From: Adiantum capillus-veneris
Taxonomy: Eukaryota; Streptophyta; Polypodiopsida; Polypodiales; Pteridaceae
Reading direction: 5' to 3'
Assembly: GCA_014529385.2 (NCBI GenBank)
Contig: CM043960.1
Location: forward strand, 118,802,043-118,866,042
Length of the DNA stretch: 64,000 nucleotides
This document shows, in pieces, positions 54,148 through 64,000 of this stretch (position 1 is the first letter of the stretch; every line of letters begins with the position of its first letter). The translations under genes were made by a program, and so were the position numbers. Under the pieces are notes generated by a model, which was given only the letters and a program-made list of their open reading frames with translations, did not search any database and was not told where the DNA came from.

Positions 54148-55780
54148 AATGCTAAACGTATAAAAGTTTTGGCGCAATCATCAAGTGACTGGTTATCTCA
54201 TGAATATCTTCATATAGAGGAAAAATACTCTAATTATTTCCTCTTATTAGTCAAATTGCATATGCCACGAGCTCGTTTTGGCACTACAATCTCATAAAAA
54301 CACACAAGCATACTGATAGACTGTATGATTGTGTACCTTGGGACTCGCGATTTGAGCCTCAATGCATAAGGTTGAGGACCCTACTTTATGTACAACAAAC
54401 TTGAGAAAGTTCTTAGTGTCACTTTGAAGACAACGAGTGTCTAACAAGTCTCCATGTCTAATATTAGGCCAGGAGCAAAACTTGACCACTTGACATTTTG
54501 GAAGAGAGTGGCATTTCTACAAGTTTACCAACTAAGGCTATGATCACGCGACGACTCAATTATCCGTATGGGTAATTGAGGCTACTAAGCCCGCATTGAA
54601 TGAGTGATAATTGAACCATGGTCACGATCACACGTGAGCACAGTTATCAATGATTACCTACATGTGGCAGTCAACAAAAGCTACATGGAGGATATTACCT
54701 TTGCTAGCAGGTAGAAAAGAGAGAGGATCTAGAGAAAGAACCTTGATTCCTTTGAAAGTTGCCTGCATTAAATGTATTACAAACACCCACTAGTGCAACC
54801 ATGCCAAAATCGACACATTTACAAAAGCTATGCTCGGTAGTGCTGAGCTGGCTCAGTAGGATACATGTGGCCACATTACGGGCTCAGTTATCTGCCTGAG
54901 TTATTGATAATTGAACCCCGCATGACCACCACCTAACAAGAAACCAACATCTCATAAACTCAAGCACCTGTCGAAGAGGTTTTGGAAAATAAGGAGGCTA
55001 CAGTGTTAAGAGGTAGTTCGCACAAGGTGGAGTTTATCCCCATCTCAAAGCGTCAACATACCCTCGCCTAGTATTTTAACTCTGCTGAAATGGGTAGAGT
55101 TCTCTCTACGCCCACCCATGAGGCGGTCACAAAACGAGAAAGCATAAAAAAGACATCATTACTGATGCAAGCAAAAACCTTGTCTACCTGTGTGCAAAAC
55201 TCCTCTAAGTAGTAGTGTGGCCTCGTTCAGACTACACATGAGACACCATCAAGGAAAAAGGGCCATTGAACGTTTCAATTCACACTACGCAACCTGCTGA
55301 GCACAAAAGCTGACATCGTTGTGAGACTGTACGACTCTCCATCAACGAGTTCATGCTCAAAGTGCTTCGATGGGCTTCCCACTCTAAAGCAGCATGGAAC
55401 GCTCATGTGTCCGAGGGGGTAGTGCCGCCCACCCAAACGGTGGGTCCGGAAGCGTGCTCTTGTCTTGTTGACAAACCAGTGCTTGCCACGTCAAGAGCTT
55501 GCCCCTACCTTAGCTGGTTGAGCGTGCAGTTTGAGTTGGGACTTAGTATCCCCAAAGTTTGAAGCATGTGGGAAAGGCTAGAGCTTTCAAAAGGTGCAAG
55601 GCAAGGGTGGACTGTGGACAATGGGGGTGTGAACGTGAGGCCGTTTATCAAGTGGGAATGGAGACTTACGATTCACGAACTAGGCTAGGGCTTAGGGTAA
55701 AGGGACCAATAAACAACCGGCCCCTTGTACCAGGACACGTCGGCTGCCCTTGCTAAATTGGATGCTCTCATACACAGCGA
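54148..55780. other. No gene seen
   Basis: Unassigned sequence. Short frames only and no retroelement motif on either strand. Two nearby phrases TAATTGAACC and GATAATTGA recur (about 54606 and 54906). Confidence 0.5.
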
Positions 55781-55784
55781 GCTA

Positions 55785-55862
55785 GTGTTGGGTTGGTTAG
55801 CGAAGAGCCAGATGGAATTGACGCCGTCAGATTGCGAGTTCGAGTCTTAGTGGCACAACGGC
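55785..55862 (+). ncRNA. tRNA-like pol III box A/B pair (possible SINE head)
   Basis: GGTTGGTTAGCGAAGAG (about 55789) resembles a tRNA D-arm/box A. GAGTTCGAGTCTT (about 55837-55849) contains a perfect box B core GTTCGAGTC. The spacing (~45 bases) is plausible. No complete acceptor stem or anticodon arm could be drawn, so this is not a tRNA gene. A tRNA-derived SINE or tRNA relic is possible. Confidence 0.25.
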
Positions 55863-56440
55863 TCTATTCTGACGCTGCGTTGACTCCTCCTTCTTCACGA
55901 CCTTTTTTGTTACACAAGAAATCTTCTTTGACGTTCTGCATACTACGCGCCCCGCCATTCACGACGCGCCTTCGTTCTGTGGCAGTCCTTGCGCTTCGCT
56001 TTCTAACGCACCCTCGCAAGCTGAAAACAGTGGAGGACATCGACTGCAATTTTCCGTTTCTCTTAAGTGGCCTTAAGTTGGGCCCTTTACCCTATCACGC
56101 TTTCACCGACCAAGGGCCCTGAAGAAAGAGAGAGAGAGAGAGAGAGAGAGGCAGCCTGGAGGGCCCGAGGGCCGAGGCTCCAGGGCCAAGACTGTAGGAA
56201 TCAGTAGGATACGAAGTTCATTGACCTTTTGTGTATGAAGGGGACTCGGGAGTTTGGACGGTGGCGGCATGGCCGTGAATCGATCACATCAGACAAAAGG
56301 TTTTTCAGATTTCTGTCAAGTGGGCACTGGACAATGGACACGCCGCGCGGCCGCGGCCCGCCCGCCGCCATCCTCTGCTGAGTCTGCTCCCGCAGCCCGC
56401 TGATTGAGGAAATGGAGCCCCCCTCTCGACATTGACCACT
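55863..56440. other. CpG-rich patch with GA tract
   Basis: CpG-rich compared with the rest of the window (for example CGCGCCCCGCC near 55950 and CGCCGCGCGGCCGCGGCCCG near 56341-56360, including a NotI-type site). A (GA)n tract lies at 56126-56150. A 109-codon plus-strand frame (55793-56122) runs through the box B region and looks like chance. It could be a piece of unmethylated or recently acquired sequence, or a gene-edge remnant. Confidence 0.35.
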
Positions 56441-56779
56441 CCGCTCACATCTTGTAAGGTGGTGGTCATACTAGGGCACAGTTTTCAGCAAGTGTGCCAT
56501 TATGCCTCATTCAGGGTCACGCGAGAAAATGGAGGAGGCGCTAGCTATACAACTATGCTTTATGTTTTGCAACTATGCCTACTTTTTGACATAGTTCCAA
56601 AACTAACATGTTAGGAGCATTCAGTGATTGAAACAAACAAACTTAAAAATTTTAAAAAGCTGCATCCAAGCGATCTATACCTCGTAATCAATGGAGAGAT
56701 AAATTGTTGTCCTTCTACTCCAGAGAAAGAGCTTTGATGGCTGAAGCCTATAGCCTTCTCTAACCACTTATGATGCCTC
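56441..56779. other. No gene seen
   Basis: Flank of LINE-A copy 1; no feature recognised. Confidence 0.5.
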
Positions 56780-56881
56780 TTTTTTTTTTTTTTGAGAGAA
56801 GTTGAATTTGATTATAAATGAACAGAAAGGAAAGTTACATTGAACCCACAGGAAGGGGGAGGGTTCACCCCTTGAGATAGC

Positions 56882-59800
56882 TCAGGGATTTAAAGCATCT
56901 CTCATGAAATACCTTGAAGCATGATAGAACCTTGGGATAAGTGCCCTCCATTTCTCCCATCTTATACTCTTCTGAAGGGAGGTGACAGGAACACATTCAT
57001 ACATAGCATCAGTGGCCTTGTTACAGAGATTATTAGTTGAATTCAGAAGGTCTCTTCTGAGAAGGGAAACAGGATGGGAAGAAGGATGATGAAAAACCAC
57101 CGCATTTCTTTGTATCCATATATACCAAAGTATAATTCCTCTCCATATATTCCATAATGGGACGTCCATAGACTTACAATTACCAAGCAGAAGATCCTTA
57201 TGGTCAAGCTCCGAAAGTGAGAAGTAGGAGAGGACGGCCTGCAGAAGCTGAATGATATTCTTATTGCACTTGCAATGGACCCACAGGTGAGCACAATCTT
57301 CTATGGCTACTTTACATCGACTGCATCTCCCATTGCCTAGGCCAGCTTTGAGAGCTCTGGCAGCTGTCCAAACTCCTTGGTGCATAATCAACCACATCAA
57401 AGTGCTTTGCTTATTGCAAGGTGGATAAGCCTAGAGACATTTGAAACGATACGTCCACTGTTTGCAACTCCACCCAATCTTCCAGAGCCTGTTAAGCTTT
57501 TGCTTGAGAGCATTCTCCACAGTTCTCTTGGGTTTGAACTGCTTAAACATTAGGAAAGAAAGATGAGAAGCCTGACTGCCTGAGAAGGAAGCTTTGACAG
57601 GCACTCCAATCTTGCTCATGCACGACTCAGCTCTTTGTAGACACAAGACAGCATCAGCTGCTGACACATTAAACTCCATCTGAAGGATATTTTGAGTCTT
57701 CAACTTGCCCATCACCAAGATGTCGCCCCAGCACCTAATCCCAACTTTGAAGACTTTGTGCCCTCTTCTACCAAAACCTGCATCAGAAGTGTCTGCAAAG
57801 AAGCCAAACCAAAAGGAATCTAGCAAGAAAGAACAATAATTAGAAAGGATTTCCTTTTTGGGAGTCCAGTTCTCTTTGATGGCATTCCAAGCTTTCCAAA
57901 ATCTGCAAACAAGTTTAGAACCATAAGGCACACATTCAACAGGGGCAAGAAGGACATCTATAAGCTGCAAGTTACTCCAAGCTTTGTAGGATTTCAATTT
58001 GAATTTGTGGATGTCTCTTCTCAGAAGCAAAGCCCAGTAATCTTCAGAGTCAGATGCTCTCCATATCCACTTAGCTGCCAGTTTGACAACCATCTGATCC
58101 AGATTGAGGAGACCAAGACCTCCTTGCTCTTTAGGTAAACAACACGTGGCCCAAGAAACTTTAGCCATCTTCGGCTAGTCCAGACTACCTCCCCACAAGA
58201 AGTTCCTAGCAAGGTTGGTGACTTGTTTCAAATGATATTTGGAAGGGTGCCAACAGGACAAGAAGAAAATGAGAGAAGGAAGCAGGTAGTGGTTGAGCAC
58301 AAAAGCCCTAGCTGAGACAGAGGACTAATGAAATTGCCAGTACATGATCTTCTATTTGAATTTGTTTACGACCCAATCCCATCTTTGAGCATAAGACACT
58401 TTAAAACCCATCGGTATACCAAGCAATCTGAATACCTGGCCATCATTGATCTGCATACAACCTGCATCAGTTATTATCTGAGGGACCTGATCATTAGAGC
58501 ATTTAAAACTAGTTTTTGAGTGGTTAATTTGAGAACCACTGGCTAAGCAAAAAGTATCTAAGCATTTCCAGAATTTCTCAACTGAATCCCTATCATTAGC
58601 CATAAGAGAGTTAGTATCATCTGCAAACTGCTGAAGAACCAGATCTTTACTAGCACCAGGTATTTGTATTCCCTTTATGTGCTCTTTTTCAAGAGCATCC
58701 TGAACCAGCCAGCCTAGAGAGTCAGAGCATATTGCATACAGCATGGGGGCTATGGGACAGCCCTGTCTAATGCTCCTCATAAGAGGGAAAGAATCAGAAA
58801 GTTCCCCATTGAGAGAAACTCTGGCAAAAGCATTACAAAAAAAAATCTGAATAAACTTGATGAATTTCTTGCCAAATCCTATATCATGCAAAGACTGAAA
58901 AATGAAATCCCATTCCATTCTATCATAAGCCTTGTCAAAATCAATTTTAAAGAAAATAAAATCAGTCTCACTCTCCTGAAGATAGTCAATAGCCTCCCAC
59001 AAGGTGATTATAGCATCAAGGATAAACCTACCTTTAATAAATCCTTTTTGCTCAGGTAAAATGATTTGATGCATGATGTTGCCAAGTCTTTTGGCTAGAG
59101 ACAAAGAAAAGACTTTATAAACAGAAGTCAGACAGGAGATAGGCCTCCAATTCCCAAGGTCCTCCTTGGATCCCCTTTTGTGAATGAGCCTTATTATACC
59201 AGTGTTCATTTTGGTAGACAGAGCTCCAACTCTAGTAGCCTCACTCCAGATGGACAAAAGATAAGGGACCAGAAAATCCTTGTACTGCTTGAAAAATTCA
59301 TTAGGTATTCCATCCGAGCTAGGAGATTTTCCATCTTTAAGAGAATCTATGGCATCTTTTATCTCCCCCTTTGAAAGGGACTGGTCCATTTTGTTTGCTA
59401 GCTGCAAAGGAACTTTCTTTTTCCTTTTGCTAGCTATTTCAGCCCTGACATTAGTATGGACCACCCCTCTTTTGGGGGGAGAAGAAAAGATGTCAGCATA
59501 GAACTCCTCAACAACTTTCAAGTTCTGGGCATGAGAGTTCACCACATTCCCATCTTTATTTTTCAAAAAAGGAATAAAGTCTTTAGATTTCTTCTTTTTA
59601 AGCAAGTTGAACATATGAATGTCAGGTTTATCAATTCTTCCAGCCCAAAATTCCCTTGTCCACTGGAGTGAGGCTTTAGCAGCTAACAGCTCTTCTTCCT
59701 CAAGTTTTGCCTTAAGCTCATTCATTTGGGGACTAGGAGGAGACCCTGGGGGATGACCAAATTCAAGACTTTCAATTTGGCTCCTTATCATCACTCTTCT

Positions 59801-60730
59801 TTTGTTCCTAGACTCTTTAGCTTTTTTTTTATACTCAGTTAAAAGCTTCTGAGTTTTCTTTACTGCTTGGTCCCAAGCTTTGAAGGCTGAGGAATTTTCA
59901 GCAAAAGAGTCAGCAAAGAAGACTCTGACCTTATCTTTAATGACATCGATAGAAAACAGAGACTGATCCAAGTGAGGCCAACCAGATTTATAAACACAAG
60001 CTTCCTTCTGAATTTCAACACTAATGGGAGCATGATCAGACAGCAAAATGGAGGTTTCTTTAGTGCTACTTACCTGCCAAATGTTATCCAAGAGCCTAGA
60101 ACTCATATAGAATCTGTCTAACGTGGCAGCTCTGTAACAATTTCCATTTTGCTTGTTGGACCAGGTCATGCCAGTATCATCAGAGATATCCACAAGCTGA
60201 AGCTTGGAGACAGTATTGTCCCATTGAATCTTTTCTCTACCATTCAGGGCTTGACCCTTTTGTTGCCACCTGTCATTAACAGTTTCAACCATATTAAAAT
60301 CACCAGCAAGAATACAATGACCTGACAGTTTGGATATTCCCTCCCAGACAGAGGCTCTTTCACCTGCAGATTTAGAAGCATAGATGGACACAACAGAATA
60401 ATCAAAGGGTTTGTCTAAGGTGACAACAACCCAATTACCTTTAGTACCATTTTGCACATTCAAAACCAAATTGGCATACTTCCCAATAACACCAAGAGCT
60501 GCTCCTCCCTTGCCATGAGAGTGAGAGGTAGTGAACCATTTAAAACCAACACCCAGTCTCTGAATATTAGAGATCAGATCTTGCCCAGAGACTTTGATTT
60601 CCTGTAAGCATACAATATCTGGTTTAAGGTTAGTATCAGTAAACCCTTTACATTTAATGTCTTGAGCTCGGATAGGGTCAGACAACCCTTTACAGTTGTA
60701 AGACACAATTCTAATATCAGGACACTTCAT
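56882..60730 (-). pseudogene. LINE-A ORF2: endonuclease, reverse transcriptase, zf-RVT
   Basis: A 1283-codon frame from MKCPDIRIVSYNCKGLSD with no frameshift. Endonuclease (residues ~1-240): SYNCKGL, QEIK, LAGDFNMVE, LDRFYMS and SDHAP, the full APE-type catalytic set. A coiled linker (~250-420) follows. Reverse transcriptase (~430-800): SSDGIPNEFFK, GFIKGRFILDAI, KIDFDKAYDRMEW, SIRQGCPIAPMLYA and the catalytic QQFADDTNSLMA. The first 792 codons are open; then four TAG stops occur (58352, 58325, 58175 and 57431). The zf-RVT motif is C-SR-C-KVAIEDCAHLWVHC (about 57320-57270). The start is fixed by its overlap with the ORF1 stop (ATGA). It would nick DNA and reverse-transcribe LINE RNA at the nick. 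Confidence 0.93.
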
Positions 60731-60883
60731 TTTTTGTTGTTTTTGGTTGGTTTAGCCAAGGTCATTGAAGCTCTTGTAGGGTCTTTAGAAACCTCTTTTT
60801 TCCTCTTTATAGAGAAGTTGGGAGGTAGGGGCAACAATTCTTCATCAGCTTGGTTCATTGGTGTCATAAAATATAATATCTAA
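60727..60883 (-). pseudogene. LINE-A ORF1 C-terminal fragment
   Basis: In-frame tail ADEELLPLPPNFSIKRKKEV ... KPTKNNKK, ending in TGA at 60729-60727. The TGA overlaps the ORF2 ATG (60730-60728) as ATGA. The same tail, mutated, is found at 41920-42050 in copy 2. It is very basic at the end. The arrangement implies termination-coupled re-initiation for ORF2. Confidence 0.8.
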
Positions 60884-60893
60884 CTAACCCAAA

Positions 60894-62488
60894 TGATTTT
60901 CTCATATTAAATTGATCACTTAATGTGGGAGAATAAACGGGAACAAGTGTTAAGATATAGGTATGTGCTTTTAGATCTATCTCAACACGGGGCCAATGTA
61001 AAGGGGCCCAAAAGGGAGATGGTCTATCAAAGAGCAAGGCTAACCAATGGAGCATAAGACCTTAGGGTTAGCTTCATTGAAGAACTCCAATAAATGTGTG
61101 TAAAAGTCCTTTTGACCTTAAGTAAGCTAGGGCTGAGCTTGAGGTGGGAACCCGGCCCAAGCTCGAGGTGCTTGTCCTGCTTGAGGTGCTTGTCATGCTT
61201 GAGGTGTTTTTCATGCTTGAGGTGCTTGATTAAGATGCTTGAGGTGCTTGACTGGCTCCATGCTTGAGGTGCTTGACTTGCTGCATGATTAAAGTACTTG
61301 AGGTGCCTTGAGAAGCTTGCCTGAGATGCTTGTGGGAACCCCCCCTAGTTCAAGTGCTTTGTCATGCTTGGTGAGTAAGGTGCTTGATCACCTAAAAGTC
61401 AAAAGCATTCCTACAAGAGGGGGGGCGAGCCCTTTTCCTAGGGCCTAGAGAGAGAACACCCACTCACACACACACAAGGGAAGCCCATCTTGAAGAGGCA
61501 GCAAGGACACATGTCAGGCCCCTACCCATGTTACCTTCATGTGTTGCTTGAAGCCTATTGGCTAGGCTTCAAAGGGGTCCAATGATAAATTACATGAATT
61601 ATCTAATTGTTTTAGCATTTATCAAGTCCTCTCTCTCAAAGGGGAAAGGGGGACACTTGTCCCAAGGCTACCCATGTTGCTTGTAATGGCTCCTGCTTGT
61701 GATTGGCTAGGCCTGGAGGGGTCCAATGAGCTTCAGGCATGAGCTACAAGGGGGGGTCGACCCAAGCAAGCTAGGGGGGTGCCTAGGGGGTATACTCACC
61801 CACACAAACTCACAAGCACTCTCATTGTGTGATATGCAAAGTGCAAGAGCTCCCTCTCCAAGCAAGTAGAGGTTGAGAGCCTACACCAACACTCTTGGCT
61901 ATGGAGTGCAAATCCAACCAAGAGCCATGCTTCAATGCTTAAGCTTGCCATCTCCTTCTTCTTCATTACTATGCTATTATGTATGCTAGCAACAAGAGTA
62001 TGATAAGTGAGGAAATAATTCTTTCTCATACGAAATGTTTCTTCTTCCTCTTCCCTACCCTCATTCCCTGCTAGCTCTCTCCACCTTCGAAGGTGTTTGA
62101 GGTCTTGGGACTGAGGCTTGGGATAGTTAAAGCTTTCTTCAAGTTTATGTTATGTTTGTGGTGCATGAAGCCTTCCATCTTCATGGCATCACCTAGGTCA
62201 CAAGGAACACAAAGACTGTATTGTAACAAGTCTCTCTTTATGGGAGAAATCATAATACAAATGCCTATTGGAGGGGGGACCGGCTCCACATAAATCCGGT
62301 CCTCAATTGTTGTCATGTTCTCTAAACTCTCTCTCTTGCAAAAGTATTGTCTATGCCAAGTTAACTAATTGCTATGATTATGTTGCTATCTTCAATTATG
62401 TCTACCCGCTATGCTCACAAAATCATTTCTTGAAAGTACTCTCATTAAATTCCGCTATTCCCAAATTGAATAGGCAAATTCCATTACA
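60894..62488 (+). repeat. Putative 5' LTR of an LTR element running off the window
   Basis: The right end is firm: ...CCATTACA followed by an iMet primer site. The left end is inferred from the limit of LINE-A and could be off by hundreds of bases. It contains a minisatellite-like region (61140-61330). No TATA box was clear. Its partner LTR lies beyond 64000. Confidence 0.5.
61140..61330. repeat. Short tandem repeat based on GCTTGAGGTGCTTG
   Basis: About nine imperfect copies of TGCTTGAGGT(G) separated by variable short spacers. The motif is absent elsewhere in the window. Confidence 0.85.
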
Positions 62489-62489
62489 T

Positions 62490-62501
62490 TGGTATCAGAG
62501 C
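62490..62501 (+). promoter_or_regulatory. Primer-binding site, tRNA-iMet
   Basis: TGGTATCAGAGC, one base after the LTR end; identical to the Copia-1 site. Confidence 0.93.
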
Positions 62502-62903
62502 ATTTGGTTTCTCTTTTCTTGCTTAAGAAGAGAGGTCCTTAAGTAGCCTATAAATGGTTGATGTTTTTAATTATAATAGAGTAAGTGGAACTGGGATCTA
62601 ATACCGGTTTTGTTAAGCCCACTATGTGGGGGATGGTGCACACCTCGGGAGCTTTGGACTTAATAATGGAGTCTTTTTAAACTTGCCTACGGCTTTACCA
62701 TTATTGAGCCATAAGAAGTCCGAAAGGAGCTAGCCCTTGGCAACTCTGCTATGTTAGACCTACTCCTCTACTCTCTATAATTAACCACTTTGAGCCGTGG
62801 GTGTAGATACTTAAGATCCGATTTTCAAAGGCTAAGAGGAGTGGCAACTAAGGTTTTGAATTGCCAAAGCATACACTAAGTACATACATAAAATTTTGTT
62901 AAC
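62502..62903 (+). other. Leader of the LTR element
   Basis: About 400 bases between primer site and gag ATG, without a significant ORF. It may hold packaging signals; none identified. Confidence 0.5.
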
Positions 62904-64000
62904 ATGGCTGACAATAAACAAGAGAGTAGAATGAACATTGATAGCTTTGATTTTGCACATGAAGGTGCTAATGATGATGCTCCCATGTTTGTGAATTATC
63001 TTGTGACTAGGTTGCAACAAGCTATGGGCAACCCTACCTTGCAAGCCGAAGTTACTCAACAACTTCATGCCTATGGAATTTCCCTTCCTCTCCAAGAGGA
63101 GAGAGAGCTTAGGAGGCCTCTTGAAGAGACCCCCAAAAGAAGACTCTCTCCCATTCGAGAGGAGGAATCCAAAGAGAAAGAAAGCAATGAAAGTCTAAGT
63201 TCTTCTGAAGATGTGGCTCCACGAAGAAGGCGGTCTAGACGATCGCCTACTCCTCCCAAGAGGAAAAGAGCAACCCATAGTCCTTCTCCTCATCACTCTC
63301 AAAGGCAAGAGAGGAAACAAAGGAAGAAAAGGGCTAGGAAGAGGTCACCCTCTTCTCCTTCTTCTTCACCTTCCTTCTCTTCCGATGAAAGTTATGGCTA
63401 TTCTCCTAGAGAATACAAGAGGGGAGGGCATCGCAAATCATTTCCTGCATGGCGAAGGTCACAAAAGCTAAAGAAGTTCAAGGAGGGAGGAAAGAGTATC
63501 TCTTTTCTCACCTACGATGGCACCTTTGGTGCTACCGACAAAGTGTTGGCCTTCATCCAGCAATTTGATGCGGCCTTTGGGGACGAGGGCTTCACAGAGT
63601 CCTCCAAGCTACGCCATGTAGCTATGCACTTCCAAAAATCAGCTCGTCAATGGTGGGCTAGCCTTCGTGGCAATGGAGAAGCCCCAAAGACATGGAAAAC
63701 TCTACGAGTTTCCATCATGAAGCAATTTCTTCCAAGCGATACTAAAGATAAAGTTCTTACCGAATGGCGCGGCTTGAAGCTCCTCTCTCATGAGTCTATC
63801 AACAAGTATGTAGATAAGTTTTGGGATTTACATCTCAAAGCTACTGTCTTTCAAAAGATATACTTTGCCGAGCAAAGACAACAATTCTGTGCGGGATTAC
63901 CTGAAGAGATGGCCGAATATATCAACTCTCAACGGCCCGGTACTATTACCGAAGTAATCCACCACACCATGGTTGCTTCACGCATCAATTTCCATCAAGG
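62904..64000 (+). CDS. gag: Gag with Arg/Ser-rich N-terminal region (partial, open to window end)
   Basis: Open for 365 codons from MADNKQESRMNIDSFDFAHE without a stop and cut only by the window edge. The ATG is the first in the frame after the primer site. Residues ~65-185 are strongly Arg/Ser/Lys/Pro-rich (RRRRSRRSPTPPKRKR, RARKRSPSSPSSSPSFSS), like SR proteins. From ~200 on it is a retrotransposon gag domain: FLTYDGTFGATDKVLAFIQQ, RQWWASLRGNG, LPSDTKDKVLTEWRGLKLLS, FCAGLPEEMAEYI. Domain layout suggests a gypsy-type gag; the iMet primer also fits either superfamily. A zinc knuckle is expected beyond the window. It is the least decayed coding region here and probably belongs to a young element. 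Confidence 0.9.
   Translation, partial: MADNKQESRMNIDSFDFAHEGANDDAPMFVNYLVTRLQQAMGNPTLQAEVTQQLHAYGISLPLQEERELRRPLEETPKRRLSPIREEESKEKESNESLSSSEDVAPRRRRSRRSPTPPKRKRATHSPSPHHSQRQERKQRKKRARKRSPSSPSSSPSFSSDESYGYSPREYKRGGHRKSFPAWRRSQKLKKFKEGGKSISFLTYDGTFGATDKVLAFIQQFDAAFGDEGFTESSKLRHVAMHFQKSARQWWASLRGNGEAPKTWKTLRVSIMKQFLPSDTKDKVLTEWRGLKLLSHESINKYVDKFWDLHLKATVFQKIYFAEQRQQFCAGLPEEMAEYINSQRPGTITEVIHHTMVASRINFHQ

Larger units (their letters stand above)
56780..60893 (-). mobile_element. LINE-A copy 1 (L1-type, 5'-truncated in ORF1)
   Basis: Minus-strand element with the last ~50 codons of ORF1, a nearly complete ORF2, a ~90-base 3' UTR and a 3' poly(A) (T14 on the plus strand, 56780-56793). The 5' end, judged by loss of similarity to copy 2, is about 60893. 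No flanking duplication was recognised. Confidence 0.9.

Noticed and set aside
55353-56122. Plus-strand ORFs of 69, 65 and 109 codons as host exons.
   Set aside because: No domain, no consistent splice signals, and one frame crosses the tRNA-like box B. CpG-rich DNA gives chance open frames.
57431-58354. RNA editing or stop-codon reassignment restoring LINE-A ORF2.
   Set aside because: Stop-correcting U-to-C editing is known in plant organelles, not nuclear transcripts. Methylation-linked decay explains TAG from CAG or TGG more simply. Kept only as a check in the findings.

Overview
The window is transposable-element DNA from the nuclear genome of a land plant. No host protein-coding gene, rRNA, tRNA or CRISPR array could be supported. 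The plant signature comes from Ty1/copia elements with an initiator-tRNA-Met primer site, a Ty3/gypsy element with two RNase H domains (as in the plant Tat lineage), an LTR element with a tRNA-Asp primer site (as in Athila-type gypsy elements), and L1-type LINEs with DUF4283/CCHC ORF1 and zf-RVT domains. Density and nesting point to a large repeat-rich genome (fern, gymnosperm or similar); the species cannot be told from this sequence alone.

Layout. 1-2.5 kb: LTR and leader remnant of a gypsy element related to the one at 42.6-51.8 kb. 2.9-10.3 kb: a decayed coiled-coil, gag-like ORF ending in a polypurine tract and LTR-like sequence, split by a complete but mutated copia element (Copia-1, 4370-9515, target duplication AGATG). 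10.3-12 kb: non-coding, with a duplicated block and microsatellites. 12-28.8 kb: LINE family B. Copy 1 (12.0-24.5 kb) is split by a 10.7-kb minus-strand LTR element (12814-23486, duplication CTACC) that encodes an unusual repeat-rich, gag/protease-like polyprotein but no visible reverse transcriptase or integrase. Copy 2 follows directly (24.5-28.3 kb). 28.6-31.9 kb: microsatellites, a LINE-B 3' scrap, an LTR (29146-29541) and LINE-B copy 3. 32-37.3 kb: gene-poor, with an LTR-like region holding a minisatellite and gag-like fragments. 37.3-54.15 kb: LINE-A copy 2, split by an internally deleted copia (Copia-2, 37699-41221, duplication GGAAT) and by a full-length minus-strand gypsy (42560-51754). 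54.15-56.8 kb: unassigned, partly CpG-rich. 56.8-60.9 kb: LINE-A copy 1 on the minus strand, with a nearly complete ORF2. 60.9-64 kb: 5' part of another LTR element with an open, Arg/Ser-rich gag that runs off the window.

How the pieces relate. By-eye LTR comparisons (about 2% for Copia-1, 3% for the gypsy, 7% for the 10.7-kb element and 10% for Copia-2) give a relative order of insertion into older LINEs. Autonomous elements (copia, gypsy, LINEs) would have supplied enzymes in trans to the 10.7-kb element, which has ends, primer site and polypurine tract but no polymerase. Most stops are compatible with C-to-T or G-to-A decay, as expected of methylated, silenced repeats. The most novel material is the 10.7-kb element and its repeated Y-x-D-x-x-G-x-x-Y module, and the ORF lying upstream of gag in the gypsy element, part of which recurs at 2.0-2.5 kb.
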